Assembly: GCA_902526175.1 (NCBI GenBank)
Contig: CABZJY010000003.1
Location: 62,001 to 126,000 of the forward strand
Direction: 5' to 3'
Source of the DNA: an uncultured Alphaproteobacteria bacterium
GTDB lineage: Bacteria > Pseudomonadota > Alphaproteobacteria > Methylaequorales > Methylaequoraceae
Length of the DNA stretch: 64,000 nucleotides
The notes beneath the pieces are model-generated. The model was not told the DNA's origin. It made no database searches and saw nothing but the letters and a program-made list of their open reading frames with translations. Positions 61,978 through 64,000 of the stretch are shown here, one piece after another. Numbering within the stretch: position 1 is the stretch's first letter; every line of letters starts with the position of its first letter. The position numbers and the translations under genes are program-made.

Positions 61978-63993
61978 ATGCAAAAATATTTTCTATTATT
62001 TTTTTTGACCCTTTTTTTAAATTTCAATTTATTTTCTCAAGATCAAAAAGACGAAATAATTATTTCATCAACAAAATTACCTCAGGAAAAAATTGTAGGA
62101 TCTTCAGTTTATATAATTTCAAAAGAGGATATAAAAAATTATCCTTCAGACACAATTCCTGAATTATTGACAAGGTTTCCAGGTGTTAAATTAAAAGATT
62201 TATATGGAACTGGTTTTGGTGTCAAACAATCAGTTGATATAAGAGGTTTCGGTGATACAGCACAAAGTAACACCGTAATTTTATTAAATGGTCAAAGATT
62301 GACTAATATAGATCTAAATTTAGTAGATTTCAGTGCAATCCCAAAAGAAAGTATTGATAGAATAGAAATAATTGTTGGAAATAGTTCGGTTTTGTATGGA
62401 AATAATGCTTCTGCTGGGTCAATTAATATTATAACAAACCAATCAATTAAGAGGAATGATGGTATAAATACTAAATTTTCCTTTGGTTCTTTAGGTAAGT
62501 TTGAAAATTATATTTCAGGAACTAAAAGTTTTAAGAATTTTTCTGTGAAAGGAAATCAAAATCAAATTTACTCAAACGGATACAGAAGAAATAACGAATA
62601 TAGTCAAACTAATGGAGGGTTAGAAATAGCAGCAAAATTAAGGGAGACAAGTTATTATCTTAATTTTCAGTCTATTAATCAACGAATTGACCTTCCAGGA
62701 GATGTTGGTGTGAACACTGGCAATTATTCAAATTCAAATGGTTTTCATATTGATCCAAGATCATCAGATACACCTCAAGATTTTAGCCAAAAAAATGGTT
62801 TAAAGTTGTTTTATGGATTTAATTATATTTTTGATAGTTCTTCAAAACTAATTCTTGATGGTGCCGTTGATTACTTAAAAAATGAAGGCATGTTCATCAG
62901 TTCAAACTCGTTTACAGATGCTAGAATTGCTAATTATCAACTTTCGCCAAGATTAATTTCAAATCAAAAAATATTCGGTCTTAATTCTGATATTATTTTC
63001 GGATTTGACTTAAATTACACCTACTATTATCAAGACAAAATGAGAGAAGGTGAAACTTATTACAGAAAATATAAAGCCCAAGATAAAAGTTTAGGATTAT
63101 ATTTTAATAACAATGTTTCTTTAACACCAAAAGATAAAATATCTATTGGAGCAAGGTTTCAAGGAAATTGGATAAGGATTGGAGATGCTATAAATAATAA
63201 CGCAATCGGATGGACAATTGCGGATAACGAAACTCAGATTTTTGAAGATCCACAATTTGCATACCATTTAGGTTATGAGCGAATTGTTGATGATAAAAAT
63301 ATTTTAACAGCAAAAATAGGTAAAAGTTTTAGGTATCCTAATGTAGATGAAAGGATAGGTTTTGGTTTTACAACTTCATCACATAATTTCGGCTTGAACT
63401 CACAAAACTCATACGATTTTGATTTTGGCCACAAATTCATTGCAGAAAAAGTTAGCATACAGACTTCTTTGTATTATATGAGATTGAGAAATGAAGTCTC
63501 CTACGATAATTCAACTTTTACAAATAGAAATTTAGCAAAAACGGTTAGATACGGCATTGAACAAAGAGTTACTGTAAATTTATTCGATGGTATAAAACTT
63601 ACAAATAATTTTACTCTTACTCAGTCTAAATATAGAGCTGGCCATAGAAGAAATCTAGATTTAACAGGAATTCCTGCTTATAGAAATAATTTCGAAGTTG
63701 AATTTCGATATAATGAATTTTTAAGTCTTTTCAGTAATATTTACTATCAATCATCTCACAGAATGATCAATGATGTTGAAAACTATCAAGTCATTGGGAT
63801 GCCTTACCATTTGGTAAATGCAGGACTAAAGGGTAATTTTAAAGGTTTTAATTATTCACTTGAATTCAACAATATTCTTAACAAAAGTTACTATAATTAT
63901 GCAGTAGCATCTACTTCAAGCTATAATGTCTACAACACCTACCCTAAAGAGGGATTCAATTCATTCTTAACATTATCTAAGTCTTTTAATTAA
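61978..63993 (+). CDS. btuB: TonB-dependent vitamin B12 receptor (BtuB-like)
   Basis: A signal peptide (1-21) is followed by the plug domain (EIIISSTKLPQEKI as TonB-box region, then IPELLTRFPGVKLKDLYG, VDIRGFGDTAQSNTVILLNGQRL, VLYGNNASAGSINIIT). A 22-strand-type barrel ends in a C-terminal aromatic region (FLTLSKSFN). Length 671 aa, complete in the window. The upstream cobalamin riboswitch identifies the ligand as B12 or a related corrinoid. An AGG-type site (GTGGAG) precedes the ATG. Confidence 0.93.
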   Translation: MQKYFLLFFLTLFLNFNLFSQDQKDEIIISSTKLPQEKIVGSSVYIISKEDIKNYPSDTIPELLTRFPGVKLKDLYGTGFGVKQSVDIRGFGDTAQSNTVILLNGQRLTNIDLNLVDFSAIPKESIDRIEIIVGNSSVLYGNNASAGSINIITNQSIKRNDGINTKFSFGSLGKFENYISGTKSFKNFSVKGNQNQIYSNGYRRNNEYSQTNGGLEIAAKLRETSYYLNFQSINQRIDLPGDVGVNTGNYSNSNGFHIDPRSSDTPQDFSQKNGLKLFYGFNYIFDSSSKLILDGAVDYLKNEGMFISSNSFTDARIANYQLSPRLISNQKIFGLNSDIIFGFDLNYTYYYQDKMREGETYYRKYKAQDKSLGLYFNNNVSLTPKDKISIGARFQGNWIRIGDAINNNAIGWTIADNETQIFEDPQFAYHLGYERIVDDKNILTAKIGKSFRYPNVDERIGFGFTTSSHNFGLNSQNSYDFDFGHKFIAEKVSIQTSLYYMRLRNEVSYDNSTFTNRNLAKTVRYGIEQRVTVNLFDGIKLTNNFTLTQSKYRAGHRRNLDLTGIPAYRNNFEVEFRYNEFLSLFSNIYYQSSHRMINDVENYQVIGMPYHLVNAGLKGNFKGFNYSLEFNNILNKSYYNYAVASTSSYNVYNTYPKEGFNSFLTLSKSFN

Positions 63994-64000
63994 TAAAAAT

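Noticed and set aside
61965-62162. 65-codon frame overlapping the start of the btuB-like gene
   Set aside because: Out-of-frame shadow; the TonB receptor start with signal peptide is clear at 61978.
1-64000. tRNA, rRNA, CRISPR arrays and insertion sequences
   Set aside because: No tRNA cloverleaf, rRNA segment, spaced direct repeats or transposase frame was seen. A tRNAscan-SE and Infernal run would settle any missed small RNA.

Overview
The window is AT-rich (about 28-30% GC by eye), densely coded DNA from a streamlined, probably marine alphaproteobacterium. The lineage signals are the surA-pdxA-rsmA run, gmk-mltG-fabF-acpP-fabG-fabD, rpsF-rpsR-(DUF2232)-rplI-dnaB, the cvpA-purF pair followed by a short-chain dehydrogenase, and small alphaproteobacterial families (DUF2794, DUF1289). 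No rRNA, tRNA, CRISPR array or insertion sequence was seen. The exact order or clade cannot be fixed from the sequence alone.

Layout. 1-22.8 kb is mostly housekeeping: outer-membrane chaperone and B6 synthesis, GMP kinase, type II fatty acid synthesis, ribosomal proteins S6/S18/L9, replicative helicase, an MlaEF-type lipid transporter, purine synthesis, a flavocytochrome c pair, and der-bamB with a YfgM-like protein. 22.8-51 kb is a motility island. It holds two complementary sigma-54 activators (FleQ-like and FleT-like), fliEFGHIJKLMNOPQR-flhB, five uncharacterised genes downstream of flhB, a PomAB-type stator, rpoN, two periplasmic peptidoglycan-cleaving enzymes and three bactofilins. 51-53 kb is a small accessory block: an NHLP-leader-like protein, a Sel1 protein and two small proteins. 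53-64 kb holds a voltage-gated K+ channel, an atypical PEP carboxylase, ferredoxin-NADP reductase, a GST, an AmpG-type carrier, an orphan ABC ATPase, SUMT, and a cobalamin riboswitch with its own terminator in front of a BtuB-type receptor.

How it fits together. Six -24/-12 (sigma-54) promoters with exact GG-N10-GC spacing can be read directly. They stand before fleT-fliE, fliK, fliO, motA, a 59-residue orphan gene, and a membrane protein that leads an M23/lytic transglycosylase operon beside the bactofilins. Two perfect GTCA-N6-TGAC palindromes, resembling the FleQ box, lie between fleQ and fleT and upstream of rpoN; a near copy precedes the fliO promoter. This outlines a self-contained RpoN/FleQ/FleT flagellar regulon that also takes in wall-remodelling genes and several unknown genes. 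The most novel items are a highly divergent ribosome-recycling-factor-like protein encoded after flhB, the sigma-54-linked wall-hydrolase/bactofilin module, and the NHLP-like protein that has no visible modification enzymes.
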